From contig CACYWN010000016.1 in assembly GCA_902778105.1 (NCBI GenBank), forward strand, positions 1-47,187: DNA of 47,187 nucleotides, given 5' to 3'. Below the pieces are notes generated by a model. The model saw only the letters and a list, made by a program, of their open reading frames with translations, had not been told where the DNA came from and ran no database searches. Below, piece by piece: positions 17,883-27,440 of this stretch. Source of the DNA: an uncultured Bacteroidia bacterium (GTDB lineage: Bacteria > Bacteroidota > Bacteroidia > Bacteroidales > UBA932). Numbering within the stretch: the first letter of the stretch is position 1; the number at the start of each line of letters is the position of its first letter. The translations under genes were made by a program, and so were the position numbers.

Positions 17883-18119
17883 ATGAATAAAGGCTGGTTG
17901 AAAAGCATTTTGATATTTCCCTTCGTGCTCCTGATCAAGTTCTATCAGGTGTGCGTCAGTCCGTTCACCCCGCCGGCCTGCCGGTTCACGCCCACCTGTT
18001 CCCAGTACGCCCTCGAGGCTTTCCGTAAGTATGGACCGTTCAAGGGCTTGTACCTCGCCGTCCGCCGCATTCTCCGCTGTCACCCCTGGGGAGGCAGTGG
18101 CTACGATCCTGTTCCGTAA
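17883..18119 (+). CDS. yidD: Membrane protein insertion efficiency factor YidD
   Basis: 78 residues. Small inner-membrane-associated protein that aids YidC/Sec membrane protein insertion. The family signature is complete: [50 protein letters not shown]. The stop overlaps the next ATG (TAATG), giving coupling to the methyltransferase gene. Confidence 0.95.
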   Translation: MNKGWLKSILIFPFVLLIKFYQVCVSPFTPPACRFTPTCSQYALEAFRKYGPFKGLYLAVRRILRCHPWGGSGYDPVP

Positions 18120-18817
18120 TGCCGAAGAAAGAAAAGGTGCAGCAGATGTTCGACAACATCGCACCGACGTATGACAGGCTGAATCATCTGATGTCGATGA
18201 ATGTCGACAAGTTGTGGCGCAGGCATGCGTTGAAGGAGATCGTCGACGGTACTCCCCAGCGGATCCTGGACGTCGCCTGCGGAACCGGGGATTCCACCAT
18301 TTCCATCGCCAGGGCTGCCGCGGAAGGGACAACCGTCACCGGGGCCGATATTTCCGAAGGGATGATGGCTCTCGTCATGGAGAAGGCCGAAAAGGCCGGA
18401 GTGGGGGACCGTATTGACCTGCAAGTGGCTGACGGAGAAAATCTTCCGTATGGGGAAGGGACTTTCGACCGCGTTACCTGCGCCTTCGGCATCCGCAATT
18501 TCGAGCACAAGGAAAAGGCCTTGCAGGAGTTCCTGCGGGTACTCAGGCCGGGCGGCCGGGCAGTTATCCTGGAACTCTCCGTCCCGCAGAACAAGGTCGT
18601 CCGTTGGGTTTACGACCTGTATTTCCTGCACATCCTGCCTTGGGTGGGCGGTTCCATCTCCGGCGACAAGGCCGCCTACAAATACCTGCCCGCTTCGGTC
18701 CACAACTTCCCGGCTCCGAAGGATTTCTGTAAGATGATGGAAGCCGCCGGCTTCCGCAGTGTCCGCTGCAAGACCTTCACCCTGGGCCTGTGCCGGATGT
18801 ACGTGGGGGAGCGTTAG
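18119..18817 (+). CDS. ubiE: Demethylmenaquinone methyltransferase (UbiE/MenG)
   Basis: 232 residues. SAM-dependent C-methylation of demethylmenaquinone in the last step of menaquinone synthesis; menaquinone is the usual Bacteroidales quinone. The UbiE signatures are MFDNIAPTYDRLNHLMS near the start, DVACGTGDSTISIA (SAM motif I), GADISEGMM, and FDRVTCAFGIRNFEHKEKALQEFLRVLRPGG. The C-terminus ends GLCRMYVGER as in the family. Confidence 0.94.
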   Translation: MPKKEKVQQMFDNIAPTYDRLNHLMSMNVDKLWRRHALKEIVDGTPQRILDVACGTGDSTISIARAAAEGTTVTGADISEGMMALVMEKAEKAGVGDRIDLQVADGENLPYGEGTFDRVTCAFGIRNFEHKEKALQEFLRVLRPGGRAVILELSVPQNKVVRWVYDLYFLHILPWVGGSISGDKAAYKYLPASVHNFPAPKDFCKMMEAAGFRSVRCKTFTLGLCRMYVGER

Positions 18818-18841
18818 TTTGTCCGTCCGGGGTTTTTTCGC

Positions 18842-18849
18842 TACCTTTG
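18842..18849 (+). promoter_or_regulatory. Promoter of the AMP-ligase/ACP operon
   Basis: -7 box TACCTTTG at 18842-18849 with a -33 TTTG at 18818-18821, spacing 20, one of the best matches in the window. The start codon follows 29 bases on. Confidence 0.75.
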
Positions 18850-18878
18850 CGTTCCGAAAACCAAAACCTATCCAGAGA

Positions 18879-20369
18879 ATGTCGAATTATTTCTATGACA
18901 TGGTCCCCCGTGAGGAGATGGAGCGGATGCCCTATCTGCCCACGATGGGGGAATTTGTGGAATGGATGGAGAAGACCTATGCCGACAGGCCGGCCCTCTC
19001 CGACCTCGCCCACACCATCACTTACAAGGAATTAGGGGAGCGCGTCGCCCGCCGCCGCGCCTTCATCGAAGGACTCGGTCTTCCGAAAGGGGCCCATATC
19101 GCCATCTTCGACCGCAACAGCCAGGATGCCATCGAACTGTTCCTCGCCGTCACCAGCGCCGGTTACGTCGCGATGAACTTCCCGGCCTCCCTCCCGGAAA
19201 TGGCCGTCATCGGCTCCTGCATGAAGTTCGATATCGCCGCCATCTTCGTCCGCGAGGAGTTCATGCCCCTCACCGCGAAGCTGCAGGGCGTGAAGGTCCT
19301 TCCTGCCGCAAGCATCGCTGATGTGCAGGCTCCCGTCACCATCGTGGACAAGGAGCAGCCTGCCGCCATCTTCTTCACCGGCGGCACCACCGGTACCCCG
19401 AAGGGGGCCGTACTGAGCCACCGCGCGCTGATGCGCGGCTCGTTCAACGCCATCTTCAAGCCGGGCAAGGTCATCGGCGTCCACCGCTATATCGCCCTCC
19501 TGCCCCTGAGCCACGTGTTCGGCCTCATCGCCGGAACGATGGGTTGCTTCTACACCGGCAACCTCCTCTTCACCTGCGAAGACATGAAGGGTACCATCGG
19601 CAAGCTCCCGATGATCAAGCCGACGGTTCTTGTGATCGTTCCGGGTATCTGCGACATCCTCGCCGGCCTGTGCAAGATGTACGGCCCGCAGTTCCTCGGC
19701 GGCAGCCTCCGGATGATCATCACCGGTGCCGCGAACGTTCCTCCGCGCCTGGTGGACATCTTCACCAAACTCGGCGTCGAGTTCTGCTTCGGCTACGGCC
19801 TCACCGAGACCGCGAACCTCACCTCCGCCAATGCCGACGCCGTCACCCATCCCACCTCCATCGGCAAGGTCTATCCCGGCCAGGAGGTCAAGGTCGTGGA
19901 CGGTGAACTCTGGGTGAAGGGGGACAATCTCTTCTCCGGCTACTACAAGGACCCCGAAAAGACCGCCGAAGCCTTTACGGAGGACGGCTGGTTCCGCACC
20001 GGCGACCTGATGCGCATCGACGGGGACGGCTTCCTGTACATCACTGGCCGTATCAAGAACCTCATCATCCTCTCCAACGGTGAGAATGTGAGCCCCGAGA
20101 GCCTGGAAGAGCCCTTCTATGCCGATCCCTGTGTCCGCGACGCCATGGTGAAGGAGGACGAGCTGAACGGAGCTGCGGTCATCGCCGTGGAGATCCTTCC
20201 GTTCATGCCGGCCTTCGAAGGTAAGCCCTGGGAAGAGGTGGAAGCCTACATGAACGCCTTGGTGGACAAGGTCAACGCCTCCCTGCCTTCCACCCACCAG
20301 ATCCGTAAAGTGACCGTGCGCACGGAGGATTTCAAGCGCACCGGCAGCATGAAAGTCGCCCGCGTATGA
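18879..20369 (+). CDS. AMP-forming acyl-CoA/acyl-ACP synthetase
   Basis: 496 residues of the ANL superfamily; activates a carboxylic acid as acyl-AMP and passes it to a thiol. The P-loop-like core is AAIFFTGGTTGTPKGAVLSH (about 165-184). A5-type GYGLTETANLTS, the ATP-binding FRTGDLMRIDGDGFLYITGRIKNLI and a final Lys near the C-terminus (RTGSMKVARV) are present. The start MSNYFYDMVP at 18879 follows a strong promoter. It overlaps the ACP gene by ATGA, so the ACP is its likely acceptor. Convergent with a YghO-like acyltransferase; together they suggest a lipid N-acylation module (inferred). The substrate is unknown, probably a fatty acid. Confidence 0.88.
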   Translation: MSNYFYDMVPREEMERMPYLPTMGEFVEWMEKTYADRPALSDLAHTITYKELGERVARRRAFIEGLGLPKGAHIAIFDRNSQDAIELFLAVTSAGYVAMNFPASLPEMAVIGSCMKFDIAAIFVREEFMPLTAKLQGVKVLPAASIADVQAPVTIVDKEQPAAIFFTGGTTGTPKGAVLSHRALMRGSFNAIFKPGKVIGVHRYIALLPLSHVFGLIAGTMGCFYTGNLLFTCEDMKGTIGKLPMIKPTVLVIVPGICDILAGLCKMYGPQFLGGSLRMIITGAANVPPRLVDIFTKLGVEFCFGYGLTETANLTSANADAVTHPTSIGKVYPGQEVKVVDGELWVKGDNLFSGYYKDPEKTAEAFTEDGWFRTGDLMRIDGDGFLYITGRIKNLIILSNGENVSPESLEEPFYADPCVRDAMVKEDELNGAAVIAVEILPFMPAFEGKPWEEVEAYMNALVDKVNASLPSTHQIRKVTVRTEDFKRTGSMKVARV

Positions 20370-20608
20370 CCCGGGAAGAAGTCTTTGCGGGACTGAAGGA
20401 AGTCCTTACGGTCCTGCGTCCGCATACGGACCTGTCCAACGTGACTTATGAGACCGAACTCGTCCGCGGGCTCGGAATCGACTCCCTCACGATGATGCTC
20501 CTCTCCCTCGCAGTGGAGGAGAAGTTCAAGATGCGTTTTCCCGACGGCGAGCCGATGCCCGTCACCGTGGGTGATGTGTGTGACAATGTGCTGAAGGCTC
20601 TGGCCTAA
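20366..20608 (+). CDS. Acyl carrier protein
   Basis: 80 residues. Phosphopantetheine attachment site is S40 in the GIDSLTMMLL motif. It differs from the housekeeping ACP (DSL preceded by LGI rather than LGAD), so it is probably dedicated to the ligase it overlaps. Its stop codon (20606-20608) overlaps the stop of the convergent acyltransferase gene by two bases. Confidence 0.9.
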   Translation: MTREEVFAGLKEVLTVLRPHTDLSNVTYETELVRGLGIDSLTMMLLSLAVEEKFKMRFPDGEPMPVTVGDVCDNVLKALA

Positions 20609-21723
20609 AGTTCCATTACATAGCTGCGGCGCCGCTGGAACGGCTTCGGGTCGTATTCCCCGAACAGGGACTGGACCTTGTAGTTTTCCTCGAGCTGCGG
20701 ATTCAGCAGCATCCGTTTGATTCCCAAACGGATGCAATTTTCATGGATATACTTGAACATGAGGACGTTCGCGCCCTTCCCCTGGTATTCCGGGAGAACG
20801 CCGATGAGGAGCGCCTCGATCGTGTCGTTGTGCCGGAGGGACCGGAGGATGGGGATGAAGCCGAAGGGGAAGAGACGGCCCTTCGCCTTCCGGACGGCCC
20901 GGGAGATGGATGGCATCGTGACGGTGAAGCCCACCAGTTTGTCTTCCTCGTTCACGCAGAATGCGACGAGGTCCTTGTTCATGATGGGAACGTACTGTTT
21001 CACGTATCCGTCGATCTGTTCTTCGGTGAGCTTGGAGTATTCGTACAGGGGAGCAAACGCGTCGTTCAGGACATGGAACATCTCCCGGCCGCGCTTGGCC
21101 ATTTCGCGGATGTTCTTTCCCCGCCAGATGTGCAGGCCGTACCGTTTTTCCACGAGGTCCGCGTACTGGAACATCGGGGGAAGGGTGTCGGGCAGGTCGA
21201 TGTACCGCTGGGTCCAGTCCACGTCCTTGCGGAAGCCCATGCGCTCCAGGTACTCGCCGTAGTAGGGGAAGTTGTAGATGACCGTGAAGGGGGAGTCGTG
21301 CTCGAAGCCTTCCACCAGGAGGCCTTCGCGGTCCATGTCGGTAAAACCGAGGGGGCCCTTGACCTTGGTCGCCCCCCGTTCGCGGCCCCACGCGACGACC
21401 GCATCGACAAGGGCTTTCGCCACGTCGAAGTCTTCGATGAAGTCGATCCAGCCGAAGCGGACGGTCTTCTCGCCCCACTTGTCATTGGCCTTGTGGTTGA
21501 TGATGGCGGCCACGCGGCCGACAATCTTCCCGTCCCGCCGGGCGAGATACAACTCCCGTTCACAGAAAGCGAGGGAAGGGTTTTCGTCGGAAAGGGACTT
21601 CATCTCGTCGTCCTCGAAGGCGGGAACCCACTGGGGGCAGTCCTTGAACAGGTCGAAGGGGAAACGGATGAATGCTTTCAGCATGCGCCGCCCCCGGACG
21701 GGGATGGTTTCGACGGTTTTCAT
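20605..21723 (-). CDS. YghO-like GNAT-fold acyltransferase
   Basis: 372 residues. Resembles the YghO/GNAT-like family: N-terminal MKTVETIPVRGRRMLKAFIRFP, central KVKGPLGFTDMDREGLLVEGFE and SPFTVIYNFPYYGEYLERMGF, and a C-terminal GNAT motif A-like IGVLPEYQGKGANVLMFKYI followed by LNPQLEENYKV. The start at 21723 follows a -7 box; the open frame extends ten codons further without support. Proteins of this type have been tied to bacterial ceramide synthesis in other phyla, which would fit the facing ligase and ACP, but this link is inference. Cytosolic or membrane-peripheral; no signal peptide. Confidence 0.75.
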   Translation of the reverse strand: MKTVETIPVRGRRMLKAFIRFPFDLFKDCPQWVPAFEDDEMKSLSDENPSLAFCERELYLARRDGKIVGRVAAIINHKANDKWGEKTVRFGWIDFIEDFDVAKALVDAVVAWGRERGATKVKGPLGFTDMDREGLLVEGFEHDSPFTVIYNFPYYGEYLERMGFRKDVDWTQRYIDLPDTLPPMFQYADLVEKRYGLHIWRGKNIREMAKRGREMFHVLNDAFAPLYEYSKLTEEQIDGYVKQYVPIMNKDLVAFCVNEEDKLVGFTVTMPSISRAVRKAKGRLFPFGFIPILRSLRHNDTIEALLIGVLPEYQGKGANVLMFKYIHENCIRLGIKRMLLNPQLEENYKVQSLFGEYDPKPFQRRRSYVMEL

Positions 21724-21750
21724 AGGTTCGTACACATTGGTTTGGCAACA

Positions 21751-21758
21751 CAAATATA
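21751..21758 (-). promoter_or_regulatory. -7 box for the YghO-like gene
   Basis: TATATTTG on the minus strand, 27 bases before the ATG at 21723. It is divergent from the promoter at 21773-21780. Confidence 0.65.
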
Positions 21759-21772
21759 ACGAGAATTATTCG

Positions 21773-21780
21773 TATCTTTG
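21773..21780 (+). promoter_or_regulatory. -7 box for the DUF2723 gene
   Basis: TATCTTTG, 22 bases before the ATG at 21803. Confidence 0.65.
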
Positions 21781-21802
21781 CAAAATATAGCGAAAGAAGT
21801 AC

Positions 21803-24800
21803 ATGGACAAGAAGAAATTCAACCTGTGGAACCGGATCGTCGCGTGCGTGGTTTTCGTCGTCGCCGCGGTGACCTACCTTTCCACCATAGAGCCGACCGC
21901 CTCCTTCTGGGACTGCGGTGAATTCATCGCATCATCCTACAAGCTGGAGGTGGGCCATCCCCCGGGAAACCCCGTGTTCCAGCTGTTTGCACGCATCTTT
22001 ACCCTGCCTGTCCCGCCGGAGAAGGCGGCTGTGACGGTGAATGCGATGAACGCCATCCTGTCGGCCCTCACGATATTCTTCCTGTACCTGACGACGGTGT
22101 TCTTCGGCAAGCGGCTCGTGAAACCCGGAAAGGAGGGGGAATACAGTCCGGCCCAGGCCATCGCCATCTTCGGAGCCGGCGCCGTGGGCGCCCTGGTCTA
22201 CTGTTTCTCGGATACCTTCTGGTTCTCCGCGGTGGAGGGCGAGGTCTACGCGATGTCCTCCCTGTTCACGGCCCTGGTGTTCTGGGCGATGTGCCAGTGG
22301 TATGAGCAGGCCGACGAACCCCATGCGAACCGGTGGATCGTCCTGATCGCCTTCCTGATGGGCCTCAGTATCGGCATTCATCTGCTGAACCTCCTCACCA
22401 TTCCGGCCTTCGTGTTCATGTACTACTACCGGAAGAACGAGGGGAAGGAACTGCCTTTCAAGAAGCTGCTGGGCATTTTCCTGATCGGCGTGGTGATCGA
22501 GGCGCTGCTTGTCTTCCTGTTCATCCCGTACCTGCCGAAACTGGCGGCCTTCTTCGACCGGATTTTCGTGAACGGTTTCGGCCTGCCGTACAACAGCGGG
22601 TCCCTGTTCTTCATGGTGGCCCTGCTGGGCCTTTGTTTCTGGGCGCTGTTCTATACGCTCAAGAAAGACAAGGTGTTCTGGAATACGGTGATGCTGTGCG
22701 TGACGACCCTGGTCATCGGCTTCTCGCTGTTTTCCATCGTGATCATCCGCTCCGCGGCCAAGACCCCGACCAACGAGTACCAGCCGGACAATGCCTATAC
22801 CCTTGTCCGCTACCTGTCCCGGGAGCAGTACGGCTCCACGCCGCTGCTGTACGGCCAGTATTTCGACGCGCCCTATGACCTTAAGTCCGGCAAGTACTGG
22901 GCGCCGCTGAACGGGAAATATGTCAAGGTGGACGCTCCCGCCGATGCCGAATACCTTCCGGAAGGGAAGATGCTTTTCCCGCGGATGTGGTCCAGCGCCA
23001 GCCCTTCCCACGTGGACTTCTACGAGTCCTACATGAACGGAAAGGGCATCCGCGTGAAGGGGGCGACCCACAAGAAGCCCACCTTCGGGGCCAATCTCCG
23101 TTTCTTCTTTGATTATCAGCTCAACTGGATGTACTGGCGGTACTTCATGTGGAATTTCGTCGGTCGCCAGAATGACATCCACAGCCCTTCGCCGGGCGAA
23201 CTTTTCTACGGAAACTGGGAAAGCGGCGTCGGATTCATCGACCGGCTCCGTCTGGGCGACCAGGAGGATGCCCCGGCCATCCTTGCGGAGAACAAGGGGA
23301 AAAACCACTATTTCTTCCTTCCGCTCCTGCTGGGCCTGCTGGGCCTCGTGTTCCAGTTCGACCGCGACAAGCGCGGATCCTGGATCGTGTTCCTGATGTT
23401 CTTCATGACGGGCATCGCCATCGTCCTGTACCTCAACCAGCCGCCTTACCAGGTGCGCGAGCGGGACTATGCGTATGCGGGATCCTTCTATATGTTCGCC
23501 ATCTGGGTCGGACTGGGTGTGGCGGCCCTCTATGAGTGGCTCAATGATGTGTCCAAGGGCAAGGCCTCCAAGGTGGTGGCTGTGGGCACTTCCGTCCTTT
23601 GCCTGGGCGTTCCCGCCCTGATGGCGGAGGAGAACTGGGACGACCATGACCGTTCCCATCGCTACACCTCCACCGAAATGGCGGCGAACTACCTGAACTC
23701 CGTCGGCGAAAACGGAATGCTCGTCACCCACGGTGACAACGACACCTTCCCGCTCTGGTACGCCCAGGAAATCGAGGGCATCCGGACCGACGTCCGCGTC
23801 GTGAACACCTCCCTGCTGGGCACCGACTGGTACATCGACCAGATGAAGTGGGCCTGCAACGAGTCCAAGCCGCTGCCGCTCAGCATCCCGCAGGCGCAGT
23901 ACCTGTACGGTACGAACGAGTACGTGTTCATTGCCTATGACGACGGCTCCCCGATGTATATCAAGGACGTGATGGACGTGTTCAAGGATCCGAAGATGAA
24001 GGTGGAACTGAGTTCCGGCCGCAAGGTGGACTTCATCTGCGCCCGCAAGATCGTCGTCCCGGTGAACAAGGAGAACTGCCTGAAATACGGCATCGTTCCG
24101 GAGTCGCTCGCCGATGAGATCCCCGAGTCCATCACCCTCACGATGTCCGAGGACAAGAGCTACCTGTCCAAGCCGGAGCTCTTCATGCTGGACCTCCTGT
24201 CGGGCTATGAGTGGGACCGTCCGCTGAACCTCCTGAACATGGGCGGCGACCTGAATGTCGGCATCAAGGACTACCTGATGTTCGACGGCTTCTCCTACCG
24301 TTTCACGCCGGTCAAGAACCGTCCCGCCACCACCGACCCCGGCAAGGTGGATGCCCTGGAACTGTATAGGAAGATGAAGGAGACCTTCAAGTGGGACGCC
24401 CTCAGCCGGACCGACTATTTCGTGGACTACCAGAACCTGTACACCTTCATGGGGGTCCTTTCTCAGCGCCAGATGTTCCTAAACGTCGCGAACGCCCTCA
24501 TCGATGCCGGCGAGGACGACAAGGCCCTGGAGATCCTGGACCTGTGCCAGAAGAACTTCCCGGAGCAGAACTTCCCGCTGGAAAGCATCCCGATCGGATT
24601 CAGCGCCAATGACTATATGGTCATCCAGATGGTGGAGAACTACTACTACCTGGACGCGGACGACCAGGCGCGGGAACTGGGTCTCAAGATGTCGGAAGAG
24701 CTCTTGGAGACCGCGCGCTTCTACCTGGAATTCTACGAGTATGCCGGTTCCAGCTTCGAAACCACGCACCGGTGCATCGTCTACCTCGCCGACGTGTTCA

Positions 24801-24922
24801 AGCAGTATGGCGACCAGGAACTGTCCGACCGGCTCCTGGACGCGTACGAAATGCTGATGCGCGTCGCTACCGGCCGCGTCGAACCCGAAGGGACGCCCGC
24901 CGACACGACGGCTGCAGAGTAA
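21803..24922 (+). CDS. DUF2723 membrane protein, probable glycosyltransferase (GT-C type)
   Basis: 1039 residues. The first half carries about a dozen hydrophobic segments; the second half (from about 600) is soluble and ends in helical, TPR-like repeats. The DUF2723 signature is clear near the start: LSTIEPTASFWDCGEFIASS and KLEVGHPPGNP, where the Asp and Glu of the first loop resemble the catalytic acid of GT-C enzymes. YQVRERDYAYAGSFY (about 548-562) and TNGD-like VTHGDNDTFPLWYAQE (about 637-652) are also typical. The family is linked to protein O-glycosylation in Bacteroidetes by similarity to O-mannosyltransferases; the donor and target are unknown here. It is a single-gene unit between its own promoter and a terminator. 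Confidence 0.85.
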   Translation: MDKKKFNLWNRIVACVVFVVAAVTYLSTIEPTASFWDCGEFIASSYKLEVGHPPGNPVFQLFARIFTLPVPPEKAAVTVNAMNAILSALTIFFLYLTTVFFGKRLVKPGKEGEYSPAQAIAIFGAGAVGALVYCFSDTFWFSAVEGEVYAMSSLFTALVFWAMCQWYEQADEPHANRWIVLIAFLMGLSIGIHLLNLLTIPAFVFMYYYRKNEGKELPFKKLLGIFLIGVVIEALLVFLFIPYLPKLAAFFDRIFVNGFGLPYNSGSLFFMVALLGLCFWALFYTLKKDKVFWNTVMLCVTTLVIGFSLFSIVIIRSAAKTPTNEYQPDNAYTLVRYLSREQYGSTPLLYGQYFDAPYDLKSGKYWAPLNGKYVKVDAPADAEYLPEGKMLFPRMWSSASPSHVDFYESYMNGKGIRVKGATHKKPTFGANLRFFFDYQLNWMYWRYFMWNFVGRQNDIHSPSPGELFYGNWESGVGFIDRLRLGDQEDAPAILAENKGKNHYFFLPLLLGLLGLVFQFDRDKRGSWIVFLMFFMTGIAIVLYLNQPPYQVRERDYAYAGSFYMFAIWVGLGVAALYEWLNDVSKGKASKVVAVGTSVLCLGVPALMAEENWDDHDRSHRYTSTEMAANYLNSVGENGMLVTHGDNDTFPLWYAQEIEGIRTDVRVVNTSLLGTDWYIDQMKWACNESKPLPLSIPQAQYLYGTNEYVFIAYDDGSPMYIKDVMDVFKDPKMKVELSSGRKVDFICARKIVVPVNKENCLKYGIVPESLADEIPESITLTMSEDKSYLSKPELFMLDLLSGYEWDRPLNLLNMGGDLNVGIKDYLMFDGFSYRFTPVKNRPATTDPGKVDALELYRKMKETFKWDALSRTDYFVDYQNLYTFMGVLSQRQMFLNVANALIDAGEDDKALEILDLCQKNFPEQNFPLESIPIGFSANDYMVIQMVENYYYLDADDQARELGLKMSEELLETARFYLEFYEYAGSSFETTHRCIVYLADVFKQYGDQELSDRLLDAYEMLMRVATGRVEPEGTPADTTAAE

Positions 24923-24963
24923 AGCCTCGGCTCGGATAACCGATTGCCTGTCAGGTGTTTATT

Positions 24964-25000
24964 AAAAAGACCCTGAGGATGAACTCCCCAGGGTCTTTTT
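24964..25000. terminator. Bidirectional terminator between the DUF2723 gene and pgk
   Basis: AAAAAGACCCTG (24964-24975) pairs with CAGGGTCTTTTT (24989-25000). It has A- and T-runs on both sides, so it can stop transcripts of both convergent genes. Confidence 0.9.
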
Positions 25001-25041
25001 CGTAAGCGACTGGCTTTCCGCCAGATAGGCGAACCGCCTTT

Positions 25042-26298
25042 TTAGTCCTCCTGGATTGCGGCGATGCCGGGGAGGATCTTGCCTTCGATGGCCTCGAGCA
25101 TGGCGCCACCGCCGGTGGAGACGTAGGAGACCTTGTCGGCGTATCCCATCTGGGTCACGGCTGCGACGGAGTCACCGCCGCCCACGAGGGTGTAGGCGCC
25201 CTTCGCGGTAGCCTCGGCGAGGTCTTCGGCGATCTGGAGGGTACCCTTTGCGAAGTTCGGGAGTTCGAACACGCCCACGGGGCCGTTCCAGAGGATGGTT
25301 TTGGAGGAGAGGATGATCTTCTTCCAGTTCTCGAGGGATGCCGGGGAAGCGTCCATGCCCTCCCAGTCGTCCGGGATGTTGTAGATGTCGAAGATCTTCT
25401 GCGGTGTGTCGTTGTCGAACGCCTGGCCGCAGACGGTAGCGACGGAAAGGGACACGTTCACGCCCTTCTCCTTCGCGGTGTTCAGGATCTCGAGGGCATC
25501 CGGCATGAGGTCATCCTCGTGCAGGGACAGGCCGATGTGGCCGCCCAGGGCCTTGATGAAGGTATAGCCCATGCCGCCGCCGATGATGAGGTTGTCCACC
25601 TTGCCGACGAGGTTCTTGAGGACCGCGAGCTTGGAGGAGACCTTGGAGCCGCCGATGATGGCGGTCAGCGGGCGCTGGGCGTTCTTCAGGACGTTGTCGA
25701 TGGCCTTGATCTCGCCTTCCATCAGGTAGCCGAACATCTTGTCGTTCGGGAAGTAGGCGGCGATGAGGGCGGTGGAGCCGTGGGCGCGGTGGGCGGTGCC
25801 GAAAGCGTCGTTGATGTAGCAGTCGGCATAGGAGGCGAGCTTCTTGACGAATTCCTTCTGGGATTCCTTCACGGCCTTCTTGGCAGCCTTCTTCTCCTCT
25901 TCGGAGGCGTCCTCGGCGAGGCCGCGCGGCTTGCCTTCCTCTTCGGCGTAGAAGCGGAGGTTCTCCAGGAGGAGGGCCTCACCCGGCTTCAGGGCCGCGG
26001 CCTGTGCATCGGCCTTCATGCAGTCCTCGGCGAACTGGACGGGGACGCCCAGGCACTCGGACACGTGGTCCACGATGTGCTTCAGGGAGAACTTCGGATC
26101 CACCTTCTTCGGACGGCCGAGGTGGGACATGATGATGAGGGAACCGCCCTTCTCGAGGACCTTCTTGAGGGTGGGCATGGCCCGGCGGATGCGGGTGTCG
26201 TCCGTGATCTTGAAGTTCTCGTCCAGGGGGACGTTGAAGTCGACTCTCACGATGGCCTTCTTGCCGGTGAAGTCGTAGCTGTCGATGTACTGTTGCAT
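25042..26298 (-). CDS. pgk: Phosphoglycerate kinase
   Basis: 418 residues, normal length. Glycolytic enzyme making ATP from 1,3-bisphosphoglycerate. Signature [21 protein letters not shown] near the N-terminus, SHLGRPK, the hinge region, [22 protein letters not shown] and the C-terminal GGGDSVAAV with STGGGAMLE nucleotide motifs. Lys/Glu-rich insert [14 protein letters not shown] near 135. It has its own promoter and shares a terminator with the convergent neighbour. Confidence 0.97.
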   Translation of the reverse strand: MQQYIDSYDFTGKKAIVRVDFNVPLDENFKITDDTRIRRAMPTLKKVLEKGGSLIIMSHLGRPKKVDPKFSLKHIVDHVSECLGVPVQFAEDCMKADAQAAALKPGEALLLENLRFYAEEEGKPRGLAEDASEEEKKAAKKAVKESQKEFVKKLASYADCYINDAFGTAHRAHGSTALIAAYFPNDKMFGYLMEGEIKAIDNVLKNAQRPLTAIIGGSKVSSKLAVLKNLVGKVDNLIIGGGMGYTFIKALGGHIGLSLHEDDLMPDALEILNTAKEKGVNVSLSVATVCGQAFDNDTPQKIFDIYNIPDDWEGMDASPASLENWKKIILSSKTILWNGPVGVFELPNFAKGTLQIAEDLAEATAKGAYTLVGGGDSVAAVTQMGYADKVSYVSTGGGAMLEAIEGKILPGIAAIQED

Positions 26299-26328
26299 AT
26301 CTTAGGATTTATAGGTTTTTCCAGTCTG

Positions 26329-26336
26329 CAAATTTA
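26329..26336 (-). promoter_or_regulatory. -7 box for pgk
   Basis: TAAATTTG on the minus strand, 30 bases before the pgk ATG. Only two bases separate it from the divergent box at 26339-26346, so the two promoters probably exclude each other. Confidence 0.6.
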
Positions 26337-26338
26337 AT

Positions 26339-26346
26339 TATCTTTG
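26339..26346 (+). promoter_or_regulatory. -7 box for the methyltransferase gene
   Basis: TATCTTTG, 17 bases before the ATG at 26364; the transcript would have a leader of only about 14 bases. Confidence 0.6.
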
Positions 26347-26363
26347 CATAAAATTCAAAGGCC

Positions 26364-27353
26364 ATGACCATCGAATATCCTGCCCCGTACTGGAAAGACT
26401 ATGAACTGATTGACTCGGGCCGCGGCGAGAAACTGGAGCGCTTCGGCAAGTATGTGCTCCGGCGTCCGGAGCCCAAGGCCCTGTGGGCCCCGTCGCTCCC
26501 GGAGAGCGAGTGGAAACGGCTGAGTCACGTGGTGTTCCGTCCGGGCGCCGGCTTCGGGAAAGCCGGCAAGGAGGACAGCGGAACCTGGGAAAAGGTGCAC
26601 AGGATGGAAGACCAGTGGGGCATCGCCTACAACGGGGCGCAGGACCCGGAAACGCATGCCGCATCGGACCTTCACATCGCTCTCAGGCTGGGTCTCACCT
26701 CCTTCAAGCACGTGGGCGTGTTTCCCGAGCAGGCTGCGAACTGGGAGTATATCTTCCGGGAGACGCTGCGCCTGGGGCGTATTGCGAAGGCGAATGGCCT
26801 CGGGGCTCCCAAGGTACTTAATCTCTTTGCCTATACGGGCGCAGCTTCGCTGGCCGCCAAGGCCGCGGGCGCCGACGTCACGCACCTCGATTCCGTGCGC
26901 CAGGTCGTCACCTGGGCACGCGAAAACATGGAACGCAGCGGCCTGGACGGCGTGCGCTGGGTGGTGGAAGATGCCCTGAAGTTCGCCAGGCGGGAAGCCA
27001 GGCGGGGGAATGTCTACCAGGGTATCATCCTGGATCCGCCCGCCTACGGCCATGGTCCGGACGGCGAGAAATGGAAACTGGATGAACTTCTGTTCGACCT
27101 CCTGAAGAACGTTGCACAGATCCTTTCCCCCCGCGACTCGTTCATGGTCCTGAACCTGTACAGCAACGGCTATTCGGCGATGCTGGGCGAAACCACCGTC
27201 CGCGAGGCTTTCGGCCTGCGGCCCGAAGCCGGCTTCGAAGCTGCTCCCGGCCACGACGGCAACTACATCGCCCTCGAAAGCGGCGAGCTCGCCCTGCGGG
27301 ATTCCTTCGGCAAGGTGCTGCCGCTGAGTATTTTCGTGCGGCTCAAGCGGTAG
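26364..27353 (+). CDS. Class I SAM-dependent methyltransferase (RlmI-like)
   Basis: 329 residues. The SAM-binding motif is KVLNLFAYTGAASLAAKAAGA (about 150-170), followed by VTHLDSVRQVVTWARENMERSG and the catalytic-type IILDPPAYGHGP (about 223-234). The LDPP motif and the overall build resemble 23S rRNA cytosine methyltransferases of the RlmI/RlmK group, but the N-terminal PUA domain of RlmI is not evident. The substrate is therefore inferred. A single gene followed by the lgt promoter. Confidence 0.85.
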   Translation: MTIEYPAPYWKDYELIDSGRGEKLERFGKYVLRRPEPKALWAPSLPESEWKRLSHVVFRPGAGFGKAGKEDSGTWEKVHRMEDQWGIAYNGAQDPETHAASDLHIALRLGLTSFKHVGVFPEQAANWEYIFRETLRLGRIAKANGLGAPKVLNLFAYTGAASLAAKAAGADVTHLDSVRQVVTWARENMERSGLDGVRWVVEDALKFARREARRGNVYQGIILDPPAYGHGPDGEKWKLDELLFDLLKNVAQILSPRDSFMVLNLYSNGYSAMLGETTVREAFGLRPEAGFEAAPGHDGNYIALESGELALRDSFGKVLPLSIFVRLKR

Positions 27354-27396
27354 GGAATCGAAGGGCGGGGGCATTGCCATTATCACAGATAATGCG

Positions 27397-27404
27397 TATA
27401 TTTG
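27397..27404 (+). promoter_or_regulatory. -7 box for lgt
   Basis: TATATTTG, 36 bases before the lgt ATG at 27441. Confidence 0.6.
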
Positions 27405-27440
27405 CAAATTCGTCCGGACCAAGACCGGACAGGTTTGATT

